Positions 51,901-59,438 of a stretch of DNA of 64,000 bases are shown in pieces. The position numbers were made by a program, and so were the translations under genes. Position 1 is the stretch's first letter. The number at the start of each line of letters is the position of its first letter. The notes under the pieces are model-generated. The model saw nothing but the letters and a program-made list of their open reading frames with translations. It ran no database searches and was not told where the DNA came from. Source of the stretch: Pontibacter kalidii (GTDB lineage: Bacteria > Bacteroidota > Bacteroidia > Cytophagales > Hymenobacteraceae). The DNA lies in assembly GCF_026278245.1 (NCBI RefSeq), contig NZ_CP111079.1, positions 4,453,501 to 4,517,500 on the forward strand, in the 5' to 3' direction.

Positions 51901-53115
51901 GGTGCCACCAGCTACACCTGGGCGCTGCCCGCAGGCTGGCAGTTCGCGCCGGGCACGGCCACGGATGTCAGAGAGGTGACCGTGATTGTAGGGAGTGCAG
52001 GCGGAGAGAAAGAGATCAGCGCCAAAGCCAACAACGCATGCGGCACGAGCGTAGCAGCTGCCTCGCTTGATGTGGTGGTGAACGATGTGCTGGCAGCCCC
52101 AGCCATCAGCGGCAGCAACGGAGCCTGCAAAGGCACAAACCTGACCTTCACTATCCCGGCGGTAACCGGTGCCACAGGGTATGAGTGGAACGTGCCGGAG
52201 ACCTGGACACTGGTATCAGGTCAGAATACAACCAGTGTGGTGGTGAAAGTCGGTGAGAAGTCAGGCAACATCAGGGTAGCAGTTCGGAATGAGTGCGGAC
52301 TGGGTGAGGAAGCTGTGAAGGCTGTAGCTCCGGTATTAGCTCCTTCTGCTCCAACCATCACGGGCAATAGCGATGTATGCGAGTACACTAGCCAGCTAAC
52401 CTATACTGTCTCTAACCCCGAGGAAGGTGCCACTTATACCTGGTCGTTGCCAGAAGGCTGGACCTTTGAGGGCAGCAATACCGGTACAAGTGTAACAGTT
52501 AACGCCGGCACCACAGCAGGTGCTATTACGGTGGTGGCCGAAAACAGCTGCGATACATCAGAGGGCCAGCTGGAGATTGAAATCTTTACGCCACCGGTTA
52601 CGCCGGGCCAGATTAGCGATAACAGCAACGTGTGCGACGGATTAGTGTTCTCCATCGAGCCGATAGCAGGCGCGAGCGGTTATACCTGGGCGGTAAGCGG
52701 CGGCTTCACCATCACGTCAGGTCAGGGCAGCACCTCCATCACCGTGAAGGCGGATAGAGCAGACGCGCTGGGGACGGTAACGGTAGTTGCCAACAACGGC
52801 CCTTGCAGCAGCATGGAAGCCTCCGCGCCGATAGACGCCTCTAAAGCTGATGGTAACCTGAACTTCCCGAAAGCCTTCAGCCCGAACGGCGACGGTAAGA
52901 ATGATAACTGGCATATCAAAAACCTGGAGAAGTTCCCGAACAACGAGATAACCATCCTCAACCGCTGGGGATCTGAGGTGTTCAAATCGAAAGGATACCA
53001 GAACAACTGGAACGGCAAAGGATTAGAGCAAGGTACTTACTTCTATAAGGTAAGGGTGACATTGTGCGACGGCGTAGTGAAAGAGTTCACCGGCTACACC
53101 ACCATTTTCAGGTAG
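48958..53115 (+). CDS. Large T9SS type B adhesin: DUF3494 ice-binding-like domain, DUF11 repeats, PKD/Ig-like repeats
   Basis: 1385 residues. Signal peptide 1-21. Residues 25-225 match the ice-binding-like DUF3494 fold (LGRATTFSALANKKI, GNIGISPG, FIFIIDGDFVSNSGS, VYWIVTGNVTIGAGSSFQGNI, NRAALVGRAISLGGTI). Two DUF11 domains follow (about 235-450), then a DPTNPT linker (about 455-500; three 18-bp repeats at 50383-50436) and about nine Ig/PKD-like domains of 80-90 residues (C...SxTWALPAGWQFAPGT...). The C-terminus FPKAFSPNGDGKNDNW to GYTTIFR is a gliding-motility-associated, T9SS type B signal. Directly followed by PorP/SprF and OmpA genes, the typical partners. Surface adhesin; whether it truly binds ice is inference. 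Confidence 0.92.
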   Translation: MIKHLLLTFLLLTGSITLSLAQTEISLGRATTFSALANKKIVAKGAGITQIDGNIGISPGKTIEGEAYLDVLGRKERNSELAIAGMENANRVFNELKALTPTQYYAPNYELGNNNSIDPGIHKLSTNTLLNGTLRLDGKGDIHSKFIFIIDGDFVSNSGSIQFSDMGASAKNVYWIVTGNVTIGAGSSFQGNIIATKDITFHNRAALVGRAISLGGTIYFDENSTAMPIIVETNLEVEKDVEYKEVTLGARVIYTIKATNKGLGEAMHVIVKEQIPAGLKFIGFISATKGSYDDQTHQWLIGDMQVGPTEILKLEFEIVGTGNIKNEVIIIGDNPDPDPDNDEDDEEIVLPDLGVAKELVNPKETYFVGDFVDYKITLTNYADEAEDHVYVRERLPEGLEFVGYTASAGTYNKENGVFYVPSVAGNSSVTLTIRARIVKVGQIKNIVSIIAKDVTPTNPTNPGDPTNPSDPTDPTNPTDPTNPTDPTNPTDPTNPGDYEDSDPDNDEDDVTIPEVKCNPELEVAISAAPATACASAENLTFKATSGAVGGTFSWTLPLGWTYAPGTNPNSSEITVQAGPATGAKKVTVTVTDQCGKKATAEVAVNITGAPKAPAINGLAQVCFNSEGMTLEAGESEEELTYEWSVDANLEIVGDINGASVVVKPRNGSLLGGKVTLKATNTCGFSSTSVKVLTVAPAPVAPIAINGDVNVCSDKPVTFSTPVVAGATSYTWALPTGWQFAPGTATDAREVTVIVGGASGEKEISVKANNACSSSEPFTKTIKVNEAPTVDNFTLNGDAEVCQNATLEFTATALQGASYEFSVSGGLTKVSQTGNKVTVRAGATNGTVSVTVTDFCGNKLTVSKDVVVTPTLATPTISGLSNACQNSTGNVYTASAYEGAVTYKWTANGGLTITSAANTATVEVSAGANEGTLTLEVTNGCFTAKTTKKIGINPLPQAPASIAGDATVCAGSEQTYTAAAVTGATSYTWALPAGWQFAPGTATDVREVTVIVGSAGGEKEISAKANNACGTSVAAASLDVVVNDVLAAPAISGSNGACKGTNLTFTIPAVTGATGYEWNVPETWTLVSGQNTTSVVVKVGEKSGNIRVAVRNECGLGEEAVKAVAPVLAPSAPTITGNSDVCEYTSQLTYTVSNPEEGATYTWSLPEGWTFEGSNTGTSVTVNAGTTAGAITVVAENSCDTSEGQLEIEIFTPPVTPGQISDNSNVCDGLVFSIEPIAGASGYTWAVSGGFTITSGQGSTSITVKADRADALGTVTVVANNGPCSSMEASAPIDASKADGNLNFPKAFSPNGDGKNDNWHIKNLEKFPNNEITILNRWGSEVFKSKGYQNNWNGKGLEQGTYFYKVRVTLCDGVVKEFTGYTTIFR
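50383..50436 (+). repeat. 18-bp minisatellite in the adhesin linker
   Basis: Three near-identical units of AACCCAACGGACCCGACC (Asn-Pro-Thr-Asp-Pro-Thr) at 50383, 50401 and 50419, with degenerate units before. Length change by slippage keeps the frame. Confidence 0.85.
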
Positions 53116-53138
53116 TAGCTTAAAATTTAGTAATCCAG

Positions 53139-54077
53139 ATGACAATGAGAATATGTTACCTATTGCTGGCCCTGTTGCTTACCACGGCCGCAAACGCTCA
53201 GCAGAATCCACAGTACTCACAGTATATCTTTAACAGCATGGGCATTAACCCGGCCTACACGGGTAGCAAGAACGTGCTGAACGTAAATGCCTTCCACCGC
53301 TCGCAATGGACAGGCGTGGAGGGAGCCCCTAGCACGCAGTCGCTGGCGGTGGATGGCGTGATGGCAAATGACAGGCTGGGTTTGGGCCTGAACATCACAC
53401 GCGACGAACTCGGTGCCCACAGCACCACCAGCGCCTATGCCAACTTCGCTGTAAAGCTGCAGGTGAGCCAGAATGCTATCCTTAGCCTGGGCCTGGCGCC
53501 CGGCCTGGTGCAGCACATGGTAGACGGCAGCAAGTTCGGCATCACTGATGACCCCACCATCCCGACAGGAAAGGAGACAACTATAAAACCGGACGTGAAG
53601 ATCGGGGCGTACTTCCACACGCCACGTTTCTACGCAGGCTTCTCCGGCACAGACCTGCTGCAGTTTAAGGACATGGACCAGGTAGAGCCGGAGCGCCACT
53701 ATTTCTTCACCGCCGGTTACGTGTTTGATGTAAGCCCCTTCGTGAAGCTAAAGCCGAGCCTGTTGGTAAAAGAGGACTTCCACGCACCTACAAGTATGGA
53801 CGTGAACGCCTTCATACTGCTGGCTGACCGCCTGTGGCTGGGTAGCTCTTACCGCACCAGCATGAATGTTTTCAACACGGCAGAGATGGGGGATGTGGAA
53901 AAACGCACTGCCGTGGCCTTTATCGCGGAACTGCAGGTAATGAAGCAGCTGCGCCTTGGCTACTCCTACGACAAAATGCTGAACGGATACAGCAACCAGA
54001 GCACCCATGAGGTATCGGTTGGCTACTACTTCTTCCGTAAGAAAGAGACCAGAATGCTGACGCCGCAGTACTTTTAA
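53139..54077 (+). CDS. PorP/SprF-family T9SS outer-membrane protein
   Basis: 312 residues. Signal peptide (CYLLLALLLTTAANAQQ), then QYSQYIFNSMGINPAYTGSKN, the hallmark opening of PorP/SprF, and a beta-barrel C-terminus (GYSYDKMLNGYSNQSTHEVSVGYYF). These proteins anchor or help secrete the type B adhesin encoded just upstream. It sits 23 bases after the adhesin stop and 17 before the OmpA gene, so the three are one operon. Confidence 0.94.
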   Translation: MTMRICYLLLALLLTTAANAQQNPQYSQYIFNSMGINPAYTGSKNVLNVNAFHRSQWTGVEGAPSTQSLAVDGVMANDRLGLGLNITRDELGAHSTTSAYANFAVKLQVSQNAILSLGLAPGLVQHMVDGSKFGITDDPTIPTGKETTIKPDVKIGAYFHTPRFYAGFSGTDLLQFKDMDQVEPERHYFFTAGYVFDVSPFVKLKPSLLVKEDFHAPTSMDVNAFILLADRLWLGSSYRTSMNVFNTAEMGDVEKRTAVAFIAELQVMKQLRLGYSYDKMLNGYSNQSTHEVSVGYYFFRKKETRMLTPQYF

Positions 54078-54094
54078 CCCTTAGCGCTTACTAT

Positions 54095-56080
54095 ATGAAA
54101 CTCAAAAATATACCCTTATACTTAGCAGCTGCCGCCGTGCTGGGCTTTTCGCCAGTGGCACAGGGCCAGTCTTCGCTGCGCAAAGCCCACAAACACTACG
54201 ATAATTATGAGTTCGCCCTGGCCCTTCCGGCTTACAAGGAAGCCATCCAGAAGCGCAAGCCGGATCTGCCAACGGTAGAGCGCATTGCCACGGCTTACCG
54301 CCTCACGCGCCAGAACCAGCAGGCGGAAACATGGTACGGCAAAGTGGTGGCCATGCCGGGCCGCCCGCCGATGAACTTGCTCTACTACGCCGAGGCACTG
54401 CGCAGCAACGGCAAGTTTATAGAGGCCAAGGAGCAGTACATGCAGTGGGGCGAGGAGATGCCCGAGTATGCGGAGCGTGCCCAGCAACTGATGGAGGCCA
54501 CCGACCTGTCGATGCGCCTGATGAAGCAGCCCGCCGTGGCGGAGGTTACCCCGCTCACTACCCTGAACATGCCAGGGGCATCCGACTTCAGCCCGATGCA
54601 GTATGGCAGCAACGGCATCATCTTTACCTCCGACAGGGGAGTGCAGAAAGAGGGGAAAGACGCCAAAGTATACGGCTGGACCGGTCGGCCATACTTGCAG
54701 CTGTTCATAGCCCAGGAGATGGGGGAAGGCGCCTACGGCAGGCCGCAGCCACTACAGGAGGTGATCAACGCAGACTATCACAATGCCACAGCCTCTACGG
54801 TAAAGGATGGCGGCAAACTATACTTTACCCGCACCAAGATGGTGCCGGCGCTCGATAACGTGAATGCCGACCCTACCAGCTGGGTAGAGAAAAACACGAA
54901 CCAGAACCTGGTAAACCGCCTGGAGATTTACGCTGCGGAGCGCCAGGGCGGTAGCTGGACGAACATAGAGCCCTTTGAGTACAACAAGGTAGAGGAGTAC
55001 TCTGTCGGTCATCCGGCCGTGTCGCCGGACGGGCAGGTGCTATACTTTGTATCTGACATGCCGGGCAGCCTGGGCGATACCGACATCTACTACAGCACCC
55101 GTAAGGCTGACGGAACCTGGAGTGAGCCGGTGAACGCCGGTCCGGTAATCAACACCAGCGGCCGTGAGAGCTTCCCTTACGTGGATGCCAACGGCAAATT
55201 ATACTTTGCCTCCGAGGGCCACGTGGGCATGGGCGGTATGGATATCTTCTCCGCCGAAGGCGAGCTGGGCAAGTGGCGCGACGTGAAAAACCTCGGCTAT
55301 CCGATCAACACGCCGCAGAACGACTACGGCATCATGTTCACAGAGCCGGGCAAGCGTGGGCTGCTGTCCTCTAACCGCGACTCGCAGAACGGCACCGAAG
55401 ACATCTACGCCTTTAACATCCTGCAGAAGCCGGTGGTGCTGGCCATCACTACGCTGGGCCGTTACCAGAACAAGCTAAAGCAAACGGTACAGGACCCGCT
55501 GCCGAACACAAGGGTTATGATGAGCCAGAAGAACTCAAAAGATTCCACGGTGGTTATTACAGATGAGAAGGCGCAGACGTTTGCCGATGCGCGTGCAGGC
55601 AACTCCTATACTTTCACCGGCTCTAAAATTGGCTTCCTCAAGATGGAGTCGGGGATAGAGGTGCCGGCTACAGCTTCCGATACCGTGCAGGTGGCGCTGG
55701 TGTTCGATAAGAACGAGGTGGAGAAAGCCATCGTGCTCGAAAACATCTACTACGATCTGGATAAGTGGGATATTCGTCCGGATGCGGCCAAGGAGCTGGA
55801 TAAACTGGTAACCCTGCTTAAGAACAACCCGGCCGTGGAGATAGAGATGGGCGCGCACACCGACAGCCGCGAGAGCCAGCAGTATAACCAGCTGCTCTCT
55901 GAGCGCCGGGCACAGGCCGCCGTGGACTACCTGGTGTCGAAGGGCATTGAGCGGAACCGCCTGACGGCAAAAGGCTACGGCAAAACGAGGTTAGTAAATA
56001 AGTGTGCCGACGGGGTGCAATGCCCGGAGGAGGAGCACCAGAAGAACCGCCGTACCGAGTTCATGATCAAGAAGAACTAA
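54095..56080 (+). CDS. OmpA-family protein with TPR-like and PD40 repeats (PorE/SprE-like context)
   Basis: 661 residues. Signal peptide; residues 25-150 TPR-like helices (HYDNYEFALALPAYKEAIQ); residues 160-430 WD40-like PD40 repeats (SDFSPMQYGSNGIIFTSDRG, GHPAVSPDGQVLYFVSDMPG, GRESFPYVDANGKLYFASEG); a carboxypeptidase-like beta domain near 450-530; and a C-terminal OmpA peptidoglycan-binding domain (LENIYYDLDKWDIRPDAAKELD, GAHTDSRESQQYNQLLSERRAQ). This set is known from T9SS-linked proteins that tie the machinery to peptidoglycan. Third gene of the adhesin operon. Confidence 0.93.
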   Translation: MKLKNIPLYLAAAAVLGFSPVAQGQSSLRKAHKHYDNYEFALALPAYKEAIQKRKPDLPTVERIATAYRLTRQNQQAETWYGKVVAMPGRPPMNLLYYAEALRSNGKFIEAKEQYMQWGEEMPEYAERAQQLMEATDLSMRLMKQPAVAEVTPLTTLNMPGASDFSPMQYGSNGIIFTSDRGVQKEGKDAKVYGWTGRPYLQLFIAQEMGEGAYGRPQPLQEVINADYHNATASTVKDGGKLYFTRTKMVPALDNVNADPTSWVEKNTNQNLVNRLEIYAAERQGGSWTNIEPFEYNKVEEYSVGHPAVSPDGQVLYFVSDMPGSLGDTDIYYSTRKADGTWSEPVNAGPVINTSGRESFPYVDANGKLYFASEGHVGMGGMDIFSAEGELGKWRDVKNLGYPINTPQNDYGIMFTEPGKRGLLSSNRDSQNGTEDIYAFNILQKPVVLAITTLGRYQNKLKQTVQDPLPNTRVMMSQKNSKDSTVVITDEKAQTFADARAGNSYTFTGSKIGFLKMESGIEVPATASDTVQVALVFDKNEVEKAIVLENIYYDLDKWDIRPDAAKELDKLVTLLKNNPAVEIEMGAHTDSRESQQYNQLLSERRAQAAVDYLVSKGIERNRLTAKGYGKTRLVNKCADGVQCPEEEHQKNRRTEFMIKKN

Positions 56081-56115
56081 ACGGATTTAAATTCTCATTA
56101 GCTTTCATAGTTTGG

Positions 56116-56144
56116 AAAGGCTCTGCGGTTTCTGCGGAGCCTTT
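56116..56144 (+). terminator. Intrinsic terminator of the adhesin operon
   Basis: A 13-bp stem with two G-U pairs (56116-56128 with 56132-56144; AAAGGCTCTGCGG) and a 3-base loop, then TTATCTTTT. Confidence 0.82.
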
Positions 56145-56268
56145 TATCTTTTCAGGGATTTGTGAAGGATGGCAGTGAAAACAAAGTATAAAAGTCCTAT
56201 TTTGCAGGAGGACAGGCTTAAACTTTAGGGCCTTTCAACCGTTTTCACAGTGACCGTTGACTTAACAC

Positions 56269-58560
56269 ATGATCCCATTCCGCCATCCCTGTACTTTCTC
56301 CCTCTTATTTTTTCTGATGATCTTCCCCCAGGTGCTGCTGGCGCAGGATCTGTACACCGGCTATGTACTGCGGGCCGATACACAGCAGCCGCTGCAGGGC
56401 GTAACCGTAACCGCCAGCTCCGGAGAGCAGGGCATCAGCAACGAGAACGGCTACTTCAGTTTGGCCACTGCCGCTGCGCCTGCCCGCCTTGTCTTCAGCT
56501 ACATCGGCTATAAGACCTGGGTCATCAACAACCCGACTGCCGGCCAGGAGTTGCGGGTGCTGCTGCAACCTGGCTCGGCCAGCCTGCAAGAGGTGGTGAT
56601 TACCGGCTACGAGACCAACCGACCGTTGCTGCAAACGGCCGGTGCGGTAAGCATAATAGACCGGGAGGTGATCGAGCGGTTCGACGAGAGTTCCATTGTG
56701 CGGGCGGTGAACTTGGTGCCGGGCGTGCGGATGGAGGAGCGGGCGCCGGCCAGCTACCGCATCTCCATCCGCGGGAGCGCGCTGCGCTCGCCGTACGGTA
56801 TCCGCAACGTAAAGCTATACTATGACGGCATTCCGTTTACAGAAGCTAACGGCACCACGGCGCTTAACCTGATGGATGCCGCCAACATCGGAAGTATAGA
56901 GATACTGAAAGGCCCAACGGGAAGCATATACGGGGCAGGCACAGGTGGCACGGTGCTGTTGGAGCCACGCCGGGCAGCAGCCGGGGAGCAATCGCTGGAG
57001 GTAGGGGCGATGGCAGGCTCCTTTGGGTTGAGGCGCTACACGGCCAACGCGCGCGTAGGCGGCGAAAAAAGCAGTTTCCTGGTGCAGTACGCCAGGCAGG
57101 AGTACGACGGCCACCGGCAGCAGTCGGCCGTGGAGCGGGAGGTGCTGCTGCTGAGCTCAGAGTTCAGGCCATCTGCCAAGCGTGTACTTTCTGCTAACCT
57201 TATATATTCGGATTTATACTACGAGCTGCCGGGCGGGCTAACCGAGGAGCAGTATGCCCAGGACCCAAGCCAGGCGCGCGGCGGCATGTTCGGCAGCGTG
57301 GCGCAGAATGCCTCCATGAACCAGGAGGGCGTGAACGTGGGGCTGAAGCAGGTGTATACTTTCAGTGAGGATTTCCGAAACACCACCTCGCTCTATGGCC
57401 TGCACCGTTTCCGCGACCATCCCTTTAACACCGACTACGAGCGCAATGCAAACCAGGAAATCGGGGGCCGCACCAGCTTTGCCTATGATACCCGGCTCGG
57501 AAGTACAGGGGCCACCTTTACGGCAGGAGGGGAGTTTCAGCGGGGATTTGAGACGGCCCGCACCTACGACAACAATGGCGGCGAGCCCGGCGGCCTGCGC
57601 ACCGACGATGAAGTAGTGGCAAAGTCTGGTTTTGCCTTTGCCCAGGCCGAGTTCGAGCTACCAGCGGACTTTATAGCCACCGCCGCCCTCAGCCTGAACG
57701 ATACCAAGTATGAAATCACGCGCCTGCACCAGGCGGGCAGCGGCAATTACAAGTATAACCGCGACTTTGAGGCGGTGCTCTCGCCCCGAGTAGCCCTGCT
57801 GAAGCAGCTGACAGAGCAGCTAAGTATACATGCCAGCGTCAGCTCCGGCTTCTCACCGCCTACTGAGGAAGAGATACTAACTTCTGACGGCCAACTGAAC
57901 GAGGAACTGGAGGCGGAGAAAGGCACGAATTACGAGGCAGGCATCCGGGGCTTTGGCCTGGGCGGCAGGCTGAGCTTTGATGTGGTGGGGTATTATTTTA
58001 AGCTGAAAGAAACGATCGTAAGCCGGCAGGATGTATCGAGCGTGGCGGTGTTCCGCAACGTGGGCAGCACCGATCAGAAAGGCGTCGAGGCAAGTATAGG
58101 GTATACGCTGCTGGATGAGCCGGCGCAGCAGCTGAGCCTTCTGAAAGTATGGACGAGCTACACGTTCAGCCACTTCCGGTTCGGCGATTACCAGCAGAAT
58201 GAGAACAACTACTCTGGCAATGAACTCACTGGCGTAGCGCCACACGCTGCCACCGCCGGCATCGACCTGAACACGCGCATCGGTTTATACTTAAACCTGA
58301 CGGCAAGTTACTCCGACGAAATCCCGCTCAACGATGAGAATACCGTCTACGCCAGCAGCTACCTGGTGGCCGGAGGGCGGCTAGGCATAAAGCGGCAACT
58401 GGGCCGGCACTTCGGGCTGGAGCTGTTTAGCGGCGTGGATAACGTAACGGATAGAAAGTATAGCCTCGGTAACGACCTCAACGCCTTTGGCGGGCGCTTC
58501 TTTCAGCCGGCGCCGGGGCGTAACTACTACGGCGGTCTCAGCCTGAAGTATGCTTTATAG
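56269..58560 (+). CDS. TonB-dependent receptor with N-terminal carboxypeptidase-regulatory-like domain
   Basis: 763 residues. Signal peptide 1-25; residues 28-110 CarboxypepD_reg-like domain (YTGYVLRADTQQPLQGVTVTAS); plug domain from about 118 (VVITGYETNRPLLQTAGAVSIIDREVI, LVPGVRMEERAPASYRISIRG); then a 22-strand barrel to the C-terminal GGLSLKYAL. Imports a siderophore or other ligand using TonB energy; no ligand can be read off. No SusD gene adjacent, so not a standard polysaccharide locus. Convergent with the DUF4136 gene (5-base gap). Confidence 0.94.
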   Translation: MIPFRHPCTFSLLFFLMIFPQVLLAQDLYTGYVLRADTQQPLQGVTVTASSGEQGISNENGYFSLATAAAPARLVFSYIGYKTWVINNPTAGQELRVLLQPGSASLQEVVITGYETNRPLLQTAGAVSIIDREVIERFDESSIVRAVNLVPGVRMEERAPASYRISIRGSALRSPYGIRNVKLYYDGIPFTEANGTTALNLMDAANIGSIEILKGPTGSIYGAGTGGTVLLEPRRAAAGEQSLEVGAMAGSFGLRRYTANARVGGEKSSFLVQYARQEYDGHRQQSAVEREVLLLSSEFRPSAKRVLSANLIYSDLYYELPGGLTEEQYAQDPSQARGGMFGSVAQNASMNQEGVNVGLKQVYTFSEDFRNTTSLYGLHRFRDHPFNTDYERNANQEIGGRTSFAYDTRLGSTGATFTAGGEFQRGFETARTYDNNGGEPGGLRTDDEVVAKSGFAFAQAEFELPADFIATAALSLNDTKYEITRLHQAGSGNYKYNRDFEAVLSPRVALLKQLTEQLSIHASVSSGFSPPTEEEILTSDGQLNEELEAEKGTNYEAGIRGFGLGGRLSFDVVGYYFKLKETIVSRQDVSSVAVFRNVGSTDQKGVEASIGYTLLDEPAQQLSLLKVWTSYTFSHFRFGDYQQNENNYSGNELTGVAPHAATAGIDLNTRIGLYLNLTASYSDEIPLNDENTVYASSYLVAGGRLGIKRQLGRHFGLELFSGVDNVTDRKYSLGNDLNAFGGRFFQPAPGRNYYGGLSLKYAL

Positions 58561-58565
58561 CTCCC

Positions 58566-59168
58566 TTAGCGGGCCCTGTTGATAGGGCTCGGCGGAAACT
58601 GCGACATGATATCGGCCACGGCCAGGTTAATGCGCTCCATATCCTGGGAAGTTGGGTTGATGCCTGCTTCTGAGTAGCCGCGCCAGATCAACCGGTTGGT
58701 GTCCGGGTCGATGATGTCGATGACAAGCGTACCGAGCGGCAGGGCCTGGATGGGCTGATAACCCGCAAGGCCGTTGGTGATGTAACGGAAGCGGTAACCG
58801 AACCAATAGCTATAGCCATAGCCGAAACCCGCCGGGAAAGTATAATCTGTCGGTGCCTGGCTGGTGTCTACCGCCAGATCATAAGCTACGATCAGATCTG
58901 GGTTCTCCACCTCCGGGCGCAGGCCCTGCTTTACCAACTCACTCGCAATAGCCTCCCTCACCCGCTGGTCCAGCAGCAGGTTAAACTGTGGCCCTGCGCC
59001 TGCGCGTGGCTTAGGCACCTCGGCGCTGTACCAGTTAAAGGTCCGGAACTTCGAGAAATCGATAGAGGTGTCGTAGATATATTGGTTGTCCGCCTGCAGA
59101 ACCCGGGCGCAGCCTGCCAGCGGCAGGAGCAAGACAAGCAAAATATAGAGGTGGCTTGTTTTTATCAT
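58566..59168 (-). CDS. DUF4136 lipoprotein
   Basis: 200 residues. Lipobox LLPLAGCARV, then the DUF4136 pattern: DTSIDFSKFRTFNWYS, VREAIASELVKQGLRP, NPDLIVAYDLAVD and GTLVIDIIDPDTNRLIWRGYSE. A Tyr/Gly-rich insert (FGYGYSYWFGYRFRY) is usual. Envelope protein; role unknown. Confidence 0.9.
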   Translation of the reverse strand: MIKTSHLYILLVLLLPLAGCARVLQADNQYIYDTSIDFSKFRTFNWYSAEVPKPRAGAGPQFNLLLDQRVREAIASELVKQGLRPEVENPDLIVAYDLAVDTSQAPTDYTFPAGFGYGYSYWFGYRFRYITNGLAGYQPIQALPLGTLVIDIIDPDTNRLIWRGYSEAGINPTSQDMERINLAVADIMSQFPPSPINRAR

Positions 59169-59376
59169 AGTTAAATTAGTAAGAGAAGGTGTAGTATAAA
59201 CGCTGGGCCTGTGCCCTTAAAGTATACTCCGGTTGATAAAAGCATACCGATGTAAATATATAGATAATTTATTTTATGTAAACGCAGCAACCGCTACGGC
59301 TGTTGTTTATACTTAGCTATAGCATAATAAGTATAAAGCGAGGCTGAGGTGAAGTATAAAAATAAACCTCAGACCC

Positions 59377-59414
59377 TAAAAAATAAGAGCCTGACCAAGT
59401 ATGGCCAGGCTCTT
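59377..59414 (-). terminator. Intrinsic terminator after gcvP
   Basis: A 13-bp stem with one G-U pair (59385-59397 with 59402-59414; AAGAGCCTGACCA) followed on the minus strand by an A/T run read as T (59377-59384). The loop is AGTA. Confidence 0.85.
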
Positions 59415-59438
59415 AAAGTATAGAAGGGGAAGAGTCGG

